DNA from: Acanthaster planci
Lineage: Eukaryota > Echinodermata > Asteroidea > Valvatida > Acanthasteridae
Length of the DNA stretch: 64,000 nucleotides
NCBI RefSeq assembly: GCF_001949145.1
Contig: NW_019091536.1
Span: 171,781-235,780 of the forward strand
Reading direction: 5' to 3'
Shown one piece after another: positions 39,901 through 51,900 of this stretch; positions within the stretch are counted from its first letter, which is position 1, and each line of letters begins with the position of its first letter. The notes beneath the pieces were generated by a model. That model was not told where the DNA came from. It saw only the letters and a program-made list of their open reading frames with translations, and did not search any database. Made by a program: the position numbers and the translations under genes.

Positions 39901-42900
39901 CCTTTAAGGGTCATATTTGACCCTTTATGATATGTGACCCTTTCTGGGTCAAACTATGAACCCGTTTCGGGTCACATTTGACCCTTTATGGGTCATATTT
40001 GACCCTTTATGATATGTGACCCTTTCTGGGTCACTCGGACCCAGGAGTTTTTAGAGTGCGCGCCATAGTGTTTTAATGTGTATTATCACTCAACTTTGAC
40101 CCATTTAGTTATATATTGGTTGACTTAAAAGTTCCATACTCTGTCGCTGGAAACCAACTTTTAGGCAGTATTTCTGAATATGGCTTGCAAGACACCATCT
40201 TACACTAAGATCCGATCTTTTCACCGAAAATCGTTTCCTATTGCGGTATCGTAATCTGCGGTAATGTCTGGGATGTGATGAACGGAGAGGATTCCTTCAG
40301 TCCATGCGTGAGCTCTACTTCAAACAAAACAATTTATGCGCTTTATTGCACTGTCAAACTTTGATAAAATTACACCGAACACGGATTTCCAAAGAAAACG
40401 GCTGTTTGCCTTAATGAGCACGGTGATAAATTCTGGACAAGTTCTTGAAATCTTCATTTCAAACAAGGCAATTACAGGAAAATGTTCAGTGTTTCATGTC
40501 ATTGGATGTATCCTAGTAGCATCGTGCCACCAACTTGTAGTTCGGACCCCTTGTGACCAGTAGCTCGTGGGAGCTGAAATTTGCTGGTCCGATTCACGAA
40601 AAATGCACGCACACATGCAGGAAAGCCTCCATTCTTTCATATCCTTTCGGAAGAAGAAATCACGCGCGTCAAAACTGGCTGCCATCCAAGGGATGTATTG
40701 GGAGAAATGGAGGAACTTGTCCCTCACGTTAATCAAGTACTCGCGGGACTCTTCAGGAAAAGTGTCGAGCATCGCAACGGAAGAACGTTATCATCGTACA
40801 GTATCCGTCATGGGTACTTTTTGATATGACGAATGAGCAACACCCTCCGGCGTCATTGCGAAGTATCAAACATAGGGATGAAATCTCATTCTTTTGTTTT
40901 GCTGTATTTGATGGAATTTTCTAGGAAGAGGCACGGTGATATTTTCCCAACTCTTATGTAAGACGTTGCTTCAAAGACTAAGCGTATTTTATCTGATTTG
41001 CATAATGTTAAACGTTTGTTGCTTCAAGATACGTACACTCTGTGGCAAGTGGAATCATGATAGGGAATGTGTAGGGAATACGAGACCACCAGACTGAAGC
41101 TAGTCTGCATGTAAGCAGTGTTGTTATAGCGCCATATCTGTTGTTTCTACCGTCATTCCTACACTGATCTAACGTAGTTTCGACACTTCTAGCCCAGACT
41201 TCTCCATGAAAATTCTGTAAAGGTCCGATTTTGACATGCTTTGATTTTCCTCTGATATAAATACTGAGTTTTCAAGGGACGTTGCGGTATGAAGATTTAA
41301 TGAAGAAGTGGGCTCTAAAAGTACTTTGTGTAACATGTTTATGAAGTGGTTTAACTGCCACAGAACTCTGTTGGCCATTGTGTGTACTAAAGGGTGTTAC
41401 AGTGCCCTTTATGAAAGTCATCAGCCGACAATAGGTGAAAGTAATATGGGACACCAATATGGCGGATGTTATTGTGTATGGTTACTATCATGCACTGCAG
41501 TAGTAGTTGATTTTTGGTCTGCTGCTGCGTTTTGCATCTATTTGGAAAGGAATACACATTTGTGTTGCTCAGGTGTCCAACTGATAAGTGTATCAATTTG
41601 AAATTACAGTGCCCTTTTTTCCAAAATTCTTTGGAAAAAATGTGAATTTTATCCATCAGGTATTACCTACATTTGTAGGTAATTAGAGACCTTTGATAAT
41701 GACGTCATTAATCCTCATTACCTCGTTAAACAAACAGTTTGGGTCATTGTTATGTAAATACCTAGATAAAGACAAGGAGCTACTGAAGAGATTGCACAAG
41801 CAAACAAAGTGTTTGTCTATATTCATGTTTATGTAAATTATGCAAATGAGCTAAAGGGTCTCGTATTCCCTACACTTATCCTATGTCGAGTTGGCCATCT
41901 GTGATACGAGCTGCGTTATTAGACAATATTAAATGTATGTTGCTTTTGGATAGGCACATACAGGTACATCGAGGCCACCGGGCCAAACCAGGGGGAAAAG
42001 GCTCACCTCCTGAGTCCACGCTACACCAAGATGCAGGGCGACTGTGACGTGTCATTCTGGTATCACATGTACGGCGAACACGTGGGCCACCTGAAGGTGA
42101 GAGCGAGATAGGATTTGACCATTAGCAATTAAGCCTATAGGCGCCACCAAGTGACAGACCGCGAGGGCAGAAAGCGTCGTTAAATCGTTTGTTTTTATAT
42201 GAGATTTTATCTCTCCAAAACGCAGGTCCATATCATGGAACGTCCGGGCCATCTAGGGGAGCCCTATTTTACACAAGCGGGTGACCATGGCAACGTCTGG
42301 ATCGAGGGATATTTCAACATCACGAACATTGTCGGGAGCTACCGGGTAAGGGTGCATTTTGGCTCAGTCATCGGAGACTCTTCTAAAATGAAAATATACT
42401 GTCGAAATCTGAAGTTTGATGAAACCTTTAGAAAGAAGAGAAATCGCTTTCAGTATAAAGCCGATAAATAAATATTCTAAAAAGAAAAAGTGTCCTTTGA
42501 AAGATTGACCAAATATGTAGGTGCTTTGAGATTGCTCCAAGGTTATGTACACGTGGACCTATTAAATTAGAGGAGGGGTACATAACACATGTTCTAGCAG
42601 TAAAAGTAACCCCGATGTTGCAGTTTATTAGTCTGAAAATGTTAGTGCAATGTTTTTGAAAGGAAGGTACACACCACCGCACACTACCACGTCTTGAGCG
42701 TATTAGAAATGTTGACGGGTAAAGAGCTGAAGTGCTAATTCGCATTTGTCAATTACAGGACTAAATCTCTGCCCACATTATCGCTGTTTATATTAAATCG
42801 GCACGCTGAATGGGTGACCCTGATGGGACAGCGTGCATATGCAAATGACTTGTTCAATTTTTAATTTTGTTTACATTTTTTCTCCCCCCCCCCTAAGGTT

Positions 42901-45900
42901 GTCTTTGAGGGGATCCGCGGGGAAGGTGCCTCAGGAGACATCGCTATCGATGATTTCAAGCTCCTGGGCCCGCACTGCATCACAGCTGAGTCACTGCGAG
43001 AACGTAAGGTTCAGAATCGGCTCTGAGGCGGCCTGTCCCAGTTACTATATAGGCTTGAAGATATCGATGATCTGTCCTGTTTTTATTATAAAGGCTTCAC
43101 ATCAATCGACGTGTCTCTGGAAGTGCAGTCCTATGCAGTCGGAAACGGGAGACCAAAACATGCTATTTTAGCGTACCCCGAAATAAGGGTTTGAGGAAAT
43201 GAGCTTCACAGAGGCAGAAAGATGGTAGCTTTCACTGACGCTTCGCAGCATTTTTACGATGCTGGGGGAAACATTTGGAAATGAAAAAAATAATGCCGGC
43301 GGCGCCAGTCAAAGGCATTTGATGGAGGGGAGGGGAGGGATATTTCCTTTTATCCGGTACGTTCAGACTTTTCTGCTCCAAATGTCAGATTTTTGTCCGC
43401 TTATCGAGACGCTTCAGTGAAGGGAACTGAGTGGGCTATGAGCCAACTCCCGGGCTACCGGTGTTAGTGTTCAGCTGGCGAGCCAGAGCGACACCGTGGG
43501 ACCAGCTGCCAAAATTGGTGCAGATAAACAGGAAAAAGCTCGACGCAGAAGAATCCTAGTTTGAATTGACCAGTTTTCCTGTTCATTTTTTTTTTATATG
43601 AGTAGGTGTTCACTGATTCCCAGGAGTGAACACCACAAGCACGCTACTGGGACCACATTTTCAAGTGAACCCGGGGGAAGTAGCGGGACCTTGTCTAACG
43701 TCCACGAAACCCCCTTTGGCGAAATGTTGACATCATCACAACAGCCATACCATCCCGATAGCATTTCACTCTGGATCTTGGTGTTTTTCCCACCTTTTTT
43801 GATCGACAGTGCAGAGAAACGAGTCCAGGCGGGACAACTGCTCCCCGAACCCGTGCAGCCACGGGGGCACCTGCCAACCGGTGATCGGGGGGTACAGGTG
43901 CAACTGCACGGAAGGATGGGGAGGAGTCAACTGCAACAGAGGTGAGGACTCCACGGGGCCAAGCCTGCGGGAGACGCGTGATCCTGGTCCCAGTCTACCC
44001 AGCATATTAGGCGGAGTAAAAAAGGAGTACATGTACTCGTCCAGTCTCAGTTAAACGAGTGGGGACTTTATTAGATGACGTATTATTTTCAAAGATGGTA
44101 GATAGATTTTCATGACAATGTTACTGATACTATTTAGAAGGAGTTTTCACTGACTTATCTTAAAGTTGCCTTAAAGAATCAAAATAGGTTGTCAATATTC
44201 GGAACAACCCGAAAGAAATTAAAAACTAAGAAATAAAAACGCAGACGAAAAGGAAACGGGGGTTGGACGAGGAACTGTTTTTTTAAATTGGCTTTAAAGC
44301 GATGGTATTACACATGAGTCAAACTCACGAGAGCAAAGTATACTCGTCCGGAGCTTACTGACAGAAAACATTTTAATTCAACGATTAATCATCAATACGC
44401 ATGGGAGGCGAAACATATGGGCGTGGATCCCTAGTGACCACAAAAGTAGGGGGCACGAGATCAAGGTAGAGGAAGAGGGGCCTCTAAAAAAAATGAATGA
44501 CGGATTAGTTCCTACTGAAAATGGCAAAGTTGAATTCGGTTTGTATTTTGACGACTGTATCATCTTAGACGAAGTCATGACTACCCTGCGTCCCTCAGAC
44601 ACGAACTGCAAAGGAGATGTATTTCTTAAACTTTCCCACGACCTCTTCAATTAACACACTTGTGGAACAATTCGAAGTCTGCTTGTGGGTCTGTACATGG
44701 ATGCGTCTGCCTTCCACTCAGTTTCTTTTTTTAGGGTTTTTTTTCCAATGATTCAAATTGAGCGACACTGCCCATGTATATTGCATGCATTATGTTGAAA
44801 GTCATTATGAACGGTGACAATGGATTTGTCACTGCCATGGGATGACACTGGCGGATGTCATTTGCACAGTGTGGCAGGGAAGGACTTTAGCTTGTTTCAT
44901 GTAAGCGTTTGCTCTTAGCATTTATTTAAAGCTGAACCTACATCAGTCCTAGTACCATTTAGCCATTTATTGAACTCCTTGAATAGCTGCAGTCGGGTGT
45001 CATTTGTCACTGTTGGGACAAATAGAGTGATTAATTTATTGTTGTGTGATCTTACCTAGAACATTTGACAAGTTCGTGTTCCAGCCGACCCTGCTTACAC
45101 GACGGTCACTGCGTGGTCATCAACAGCACAACCTACACCTGCGAGTGCCCCCTCGGCTGGACTGGGGACAACTGCGAACTCGGTTAGAACTTTGACACTT
45201 GACCTTGCACTTTGGCACGTTGTACTTGTATGCTCTTGCTTGTCCTTTAATTTGCCATGCTTGGTGGTAATTTCGTTCTATTGATGCCGTTTCTGATGTT
45301 ACAGAGTCGTAGGAAAGACAAGTAAATTCCTCGTTTTAGAATTCTTGTCAGATTAACATTCCACAAATCAATAGTCAATGAGATAAAGGGAAAAGCACTA
45401 CGAATTTTTCTTTATTGTTGAAACTGATTTCTGAAACAGCAAGGCATTTGACAAACTTGAACATGGTGAAAAGTATTTTTGAAACAATAATCATTTACTG
45501 ATGGTGCCCTGGAAATTTGACTTTAGGATCAGCGAAGAGGGGGCGATAGTCCACAGTTGTTTGCCCGGAGGGGTTTATATGGGCATCACAAGTCAGTCTT
45601 TGATCAGATCATTCACCAACGTGAAGCAAATGTTGGAAGCATCTCCAAAAGCAAGATAAGAGCCAACCTTTTCGTTCTTGACACCGTCAAGTATCTCTCT
45701 TTTTGAGGGGGACAAAAGGTTCTCTGTTCCATCCAATATCAGCCAAGCTAGGTATAATCAGTCCCTTCCTCTGACAACATCCCTTACTGTCCACTCCACT
45801 TAGCTTCTTGCACTTTGTTTTCTTTCTCAATGCCCCCCCCCCCATCTACCGAAAAACACCAACCGGGGACGGATACAAAATGTTGAAGACGGTGTGCGCA

Positions 45901-48900
45901 TTCAAAGGGGAAGACTTCAAGTTACCCTTATCAACTGAAACGTGACTTCACTTCAGAGTACATTTTGTTTTCTATTGGCATTGATATGGCACCTGACAAG
46001 TCAGAAGTTATCTCCTATATCAGTTTACGTTTGGAACTTCTTAAAACTGAAGGGCTCATACAAATTATGATGGTATGCTCGTTTTAAAAGTGGCTCCTCC
46101 CCACTTATTTTGATATGTGATGAGAGAGTAAAACTGTAATGTCAATTTTCCAAGTTTTAGAGGTCGCCCTTCTCAAGTTTACCTCAAGGTAATTAAACCT
46201 CTCTTCGGGTTACCCCTCGTAATCCAAGCCCCTGATGAAGTTGCTCTTGTTACAGTTTCCGATTGTTATTGGAACCCAAGGGGTGCCTTATGTACGCCCT
46301 TTTGGTTTGTAATTTCAACACTTTCCTTCCTTGATCGAAAAGTCTCCCTGCTGTTCCTCAGCGAACCCTCCAAAATGATTCAGACTGACGGGTTAACCTT
46401 TGATAGCTAGTATAAGCAAATAAGGGGGAAGGGGGTCTTAACTGATTTTCAATCAGTGATTTTCAAACCTGTTTGTTATTTCAACTTCTTTGCTTTCAAC
46501 CGTGTGCACCTTTTAACCACCGGTAATACCCCCCCCGTTTCCAGGCCAGGAAGTGGAATCAATTGGAACTGCTCCACCACGGACGTTGCTAGACCATTTT
46601 GACTGGGGGGTGCCACATGAAATTTGCCGACGGACCGTCACGGAAAACAAGTGTACTCTATCCTTCTTCCTTTCATCTTATTCTCCGTTCTTCGTTTTTT
46701 TATTTCGCAGACAGACCATGACTTTGCCGACAAAACTAACCAACTGGGGTGTGGCACCCCCTCTTGTGACGCCAGTGTGCTTCACCCTGTGTACGGGTGA
46801 AGCGGTTCCAATTAAAGGCGTAAAATCTGACTACAGATTAGCTCCAATCTGCTTACAGATTAGTAGCTGAATTATACATATTACGTATTAAATATGTGTC
46901 ACGGAGTATTCCAAAACCAGGCCGAAGGAAGTAGGCCCTCCTTTTTTATGTTTGATACTTCCATTCCACCTCATGCTTTAAAGCGGTGGTCCAATTATTT
47001 TACACGCAGGAAACTATGGAAGTTACAGGCAATAAAATTGTGAAAATGCTTTAATTCTTCGAGCCCGGCTTTGGAATGATGGGTCACATATTTATTTCTG
47101 TCTGATTCCTCCGATCGCGCTCTGCTCGCTCGCTGCACCCCCGTCCTAATCAGTGTGGATGTGCATTTCCCCCCTGCTATTTGTAGTTGTATTTTAATGT
47201 GCACGTCATTCTTGACTGTTTCCCCGCATGCTTGCATGTGCACGTTTTCCGTGATTTCAGAGGACACCGAGTCTTCTTCGGAATGTGACCCGAATCCGTG
47301 CCAGAACGACGCCACGTGCTACAATTTCACCACGTACTACGAGTGTGTCTGCAAGGAAGGGTGGATCGGTGCTGACTGTGATGTCGGTGAGTGAGGTCGT
47401 TTTACTCAACTTTAGTGAAGGGCTAATCGTTACCGGCGACTTGAGCAGGTGTTGAGAACAGAAAAGTAACAGGACTCAATGACATCATCTTCAGTTTGGA
47501 AAATATTTGATACCTATTAGGCACCGGTATTATTTTCCTCTACGAATCAAGTCTTGAGTCTTTGTCTTGAAAATTTTCACGGTTGTAAGTCCTTAGATCC
47601 GTTCTAAAAAACAACAATCTTGTAGCCTTAATTTGCCATCAGAGGTGGCTTTACAACACCGAGCTTTAGGCTTTATTCTATAAATGAACCATGGAAGTGG
47701 GGCTTTGAAACACCAACCAGTTGTTGTCATGTAGGCCTTGCCTACGTTTACGTCTAATACCGATATAGGCCTACCTCAAGGTCATCCATGGAACGTCGTA
47801 ATGCTTATAGCGTGCAGCAATTCAAATGCATCTGTTCGCTTGATCACAACTGTGATCAGATCTTTTTGAAGTCTTAACTTATGTGGCCCAGGAAACTAAC
47901 ATGTTGCTCGAGATCTTTACGGATTTTGTCATGTTGCAAACATTGTTGATTGATCTTGTAACTTTAACTTTAAAGATTGTTTTGTGTTCGTTCTTCTCCA
48001 CCCTTTCTTCAACCTTGAACTCAACAGAGGACATTCCCAATCCTTGTGAGGTTAATCACTGCCAGAATGGCGGTGTTTGCATCGTTCAATCAGAGAGGCA
48101 GTTCACATGTGGTTGCACTCGAGACTTCGAGGGCAGGAACTGTGAAATAGGTAGGCCTATCCTAAAGCTCATTCGTTAAACCAATTTCCTGTAAAAGAAG
48201 CTCCTAAACCTTGAAACATTTAATAGGAAGTGGGTTGAAAAAAAAGTGAAATTAAGATAAATAAAATATAAAAATTCCAAAAGATCTTTGTAAAAAGAAA
48301 ACGTAATGTTTAAATAAATTTAAATCAAGTGATAAATGGTTTCAGTCTGAATGTATTAAGTGATTGAAAACAAAATGGAAGAACATCTAACCTCAATCTA
48401 TCAAACAACGGAAAGAAACATCATATGTCTCAGTATTTAAACAATGTCTCAATACCACTAGTTTCCTCGGATATTAACTCCAATGACTGCCACAGATAAT
48501 GAAGATTGGAATATGTTCCTTTTCCCCCTTAAAATGCAGCAAAAGTCCGTACCAACCCCTGTGACAGGCATCCTTGCCGACACGGCGGGACCTGCCAGGG
48601 TACCGCCGGCAATCCGGTCTACACATGTACCTGCTCTGCCGAATGGACTGGCGATAATTGCGAAACAGGTAAGCATCTCTGAAAAAAATCTACATGTTTA
48701 TCTACATGTATGTAAATGTATATCTACATGTATATGAACACTTTCCATTGTATTTCACAATTCATGTTGTTCATCGCAATGTAGTTTTCAGTGACTTTTT
48801 CCTTCGTTCTCTGCTTCTCAGACATGGCAACTGTGGACAAGTGCTCGAGCGACCCATGTCAGAATGGGGCGACTTGCAGCAGCTATACTGACCACTACGA

Positions 48901-51900
48901 GTGCCTATGTACCGAACGGTGGGCTGGAGGAAATTGCGAGATTGGTAAAGAATAAATATATGGAATATTGGGTATGTGGCGTTGCAACCCACTCTCTCCT
49001 TTGGCAGTGGTATAGACCTTTAGTCGGAACTGAACATCGCCTGTTCACGAACGACTAGGAAATGCACGCGTCACGGTCGCATCGCTACCAACAAAATGAA
49101 CACTCCCGACCAACACGGCTCTTTCCAACCGACGAGGTGCTTCTGCTCGAGGCGGATAGGTCATAAATAAGGACAACCACCTCATAGCTCTTCTCCTCGC
49201 ACTTTACCCTTTTTTTTGCCTTTTCCAAATTGTTGACCAAGTATTTGCCTAGAAATCCACTCTTGAAAGGATAAAAACGGGAGAAAACAAGAATCAAACC
49301 AATTACAATTGCACTATAATTGAACTATAGTTTCTTTAAAGCAAAGAGCTCTTCCTACTTTTTGTTGCCTTTTTATACAGATCGTGCAAGTATCGACAAA
49401 TGCGAAAGTTCGCCGTGCCAGAACGACGCAACCTGTACCAGCTTCTACGATCATTACGAGTGTTCATGTCCGTCGGAATGGACTGGCGAGAACTGTGAGG
49501 AAGGTAAGAGAATGACTGGACCCATGTTCAAAGTTAGTTGATTGTCTGGCCTGGCCTGGCCTGACCTGGTCAGGTCTGGTCTTACATTATGGTCTTTTAC
49601 TAGAAGTGTAGGACTATCAGTCCTTGCCGACTTCAATTTTTATGAAACAAAAACGTAGTGTAATGAGTGTGTTACCTTGTGTAGATATGATCTGTTAAGC
49701 TGAGGGCGCCATACACTGGCGGTAAAGAAAACAAGTGCTTCATAATCAGTTTGTGGATGTAGTTTCGTGAATGTGGCTCAATGTGTATCACATAATGGGC
49801 GACTAAATCATTGAAATGTCTGTTTACTTTTCCGTTTAAATGACATTTTGAGCCATTCATAAAGTTTGCTCTTGTATCAGTAGGCTATGTTTAAATTCCC
49901 GTTTCCCAAACATAATTTAGACCTTTTCATCTATCCGCTGAATGTGTTTATGGAAACTTCAGAGGTGTTTATGTCTTTCTACTTAATTTATTCTGTCAGT
50001 CACGGGCCCAATGGGATCCTATGTTCTAAAATATCCTGCACTTGCTGTAGCTCATCTGTCGAGAGTTGCATATTAAAGGTTGGCAGTTGTCGCTGAAAAG
50101 TCATCCTTCACGTATTATAGGTGCTAAATAGACCTGAAGGTGTCATCGACCTGACGGATGTCGTTGGAAGACTTTCTTCAATTCAATTACGAATTTTCGT
50201 TTGATTTTAAATAGTGATGAGGTGACGGTGTAAGACCTTCAGATTTAAGCTTTGAGGTTTCTGCTCTTTTGATCGCTGCATGCTTTTGTGGAGATTATGG
50301 TCCAACACAACTGTAGTGCAAGAGCTATTGCTCCTCCACTTAATAACACTGATTGAGTCACTTTGGCATTTAAGGTGAACCTTCTTCATTCCATTTACCT
50401 CTTGTTTCTTTCAGAGGAATGGTGAGTTTGTTAAAATCATAACTGGAAAATCTTGCAAGGCTTGCCTTTTAGTTTTGCATGAGTACCTACAAGCACATGT
50501 ACTGAATGTGTCACTATGCATGCAAGTAGTTCAGTGGGTTTCACTTTCGAAAATAAATATTTGAGAGAACTTTACTTTAGTGTTTATATCCTTACCTGAT
50601 TCTATAACTGTCAATACTGGTTTTTACTTGTGAAAAAGCATAAGCTTTTTTAATTCTGTTACTTTGACAAGGACGAAAGTCTTGATCAGAATCTAATGGT
50701 TTGAACAATTTGTCATCCGACCGGAGTGTTTCAATTTTCGTCCCTCTCTTTGTGATCTCTTTTCAAGACGTTGATGAGTGTGCACTCGACACTAGCCCGT
50801 GCCATAACGGTGGAACGTGCATCAACACTGTTGGCGGTTTTAACTGCACCTGCCCCCGCGGCTGGCACAGCGCTAACTGCGAACTAGGTGAGACAAATCG
50901 CCTTTTGAGCAGTAAGACTCCATGATGACGATTAGGAGTGGGAGGAATTGACCAGTGACAAAAACGAGGGGTCGTGGGGTGCTAATTAATCCACAGAAAA
51001 AGAAAGATTAATGAGTTCGGCCTCAGTGTTGTTCCCAAATTAAAGTATTCACAAAAGAACGGGGAGAGGGCGCTTTGTTTCCGAGCAAAGATATCCCTTT
51101 GAACGGACATAACTAATATCAGGCCAAGTTCAGTCATCGAACATTTGTCGATCCCTGGTCGATTTTTCCTCGGCAACCTGTGCTCGAAACTATCCTGGGT
51201 ACCAGGCAAATTGGATCAGTGCTTGACATAATGGCCACTGATCGAAGTTGGCCTAATCTGACAATAGTAATTCACTGGTTGACACATGTTGCCTGATACC
51301 GTTACCAAGGAGGCGGGTTGACTGTTCTCTGTCCCTAAATGATGTTCTAATTCCGTTCTTCGATTGTTCAAATAGTTACTGAGGTAGGAACTGGGCAGTG
51401 GCTTTTCCAGGTTTTGCGTTCTGGGGGACAAAAATGGAGATTTTTCTATGACACAGTGCCCATTTATTTTATCTGTAAAACCCCCTTCCCTCCATCAACA
51501 TATTGTCTAGAAACTAACCTTTAGGGGGAACGGTATATCGGTACTTGTGAACGGCGCCCCGATTGTTGGCATCATCTTGTGCATTCCTACGTTTCAAGGT
51601 GAACCACCTTACTCCCTGCGAATATCATATGGATAATAGGAGCCCCAAAACTAAAATTCCTCGTCAGTGCAAAAAGTTTAATTTCACTCGTGCACTGAGT
51701 GGGGTCTGTTAATGCTAACCGTGTTTTGCATATACCAGAAACGAAATTTCTTTTCTGTTTCTTTTGGATCGTACAGCGTGTGTTGACAGCAATAAAAACT
51801 GTATGTATTGGGCGGCTGTGGGAGAGTGTAAAATCAACCCCAACTACATGTTGATTTACTGTCAGAAAGCGTGCGGAGTCTGCGAAGAGTACAGTAAGAA

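Larger units (their letters stand above)
37093..41953 (+). other. intron 5
   Basis: About 4.9 kb, GT-AG. It carries a degenerate GGT/GTAAG-rich stretch (about 37200-37370) and the two inverted-end elements listed separately at 39798-40061 and 41060-41884. An open frame of 151 codons on the minus strand (37704-38159) has no recognisable domain and is not called. Confidence 0.75.

Noticed and set aside
46553-46870. 105-codon plus-strand open frame in intron 10, checked as an extra extracellular domain
   Set aside because: Cysteines do not fit EGF, ShK or MAM spacing and no phase 1-1 splice sites bracket it. Exons 10 and 11 join correctly without it.
50400-50440. TTTCAG followed by GAATGGTGAG, considered as a micro-exon
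   Set aside because: It would be only seven nucleotides, breaks the phase 1-1 pattern and adds nothing to the EGF array.
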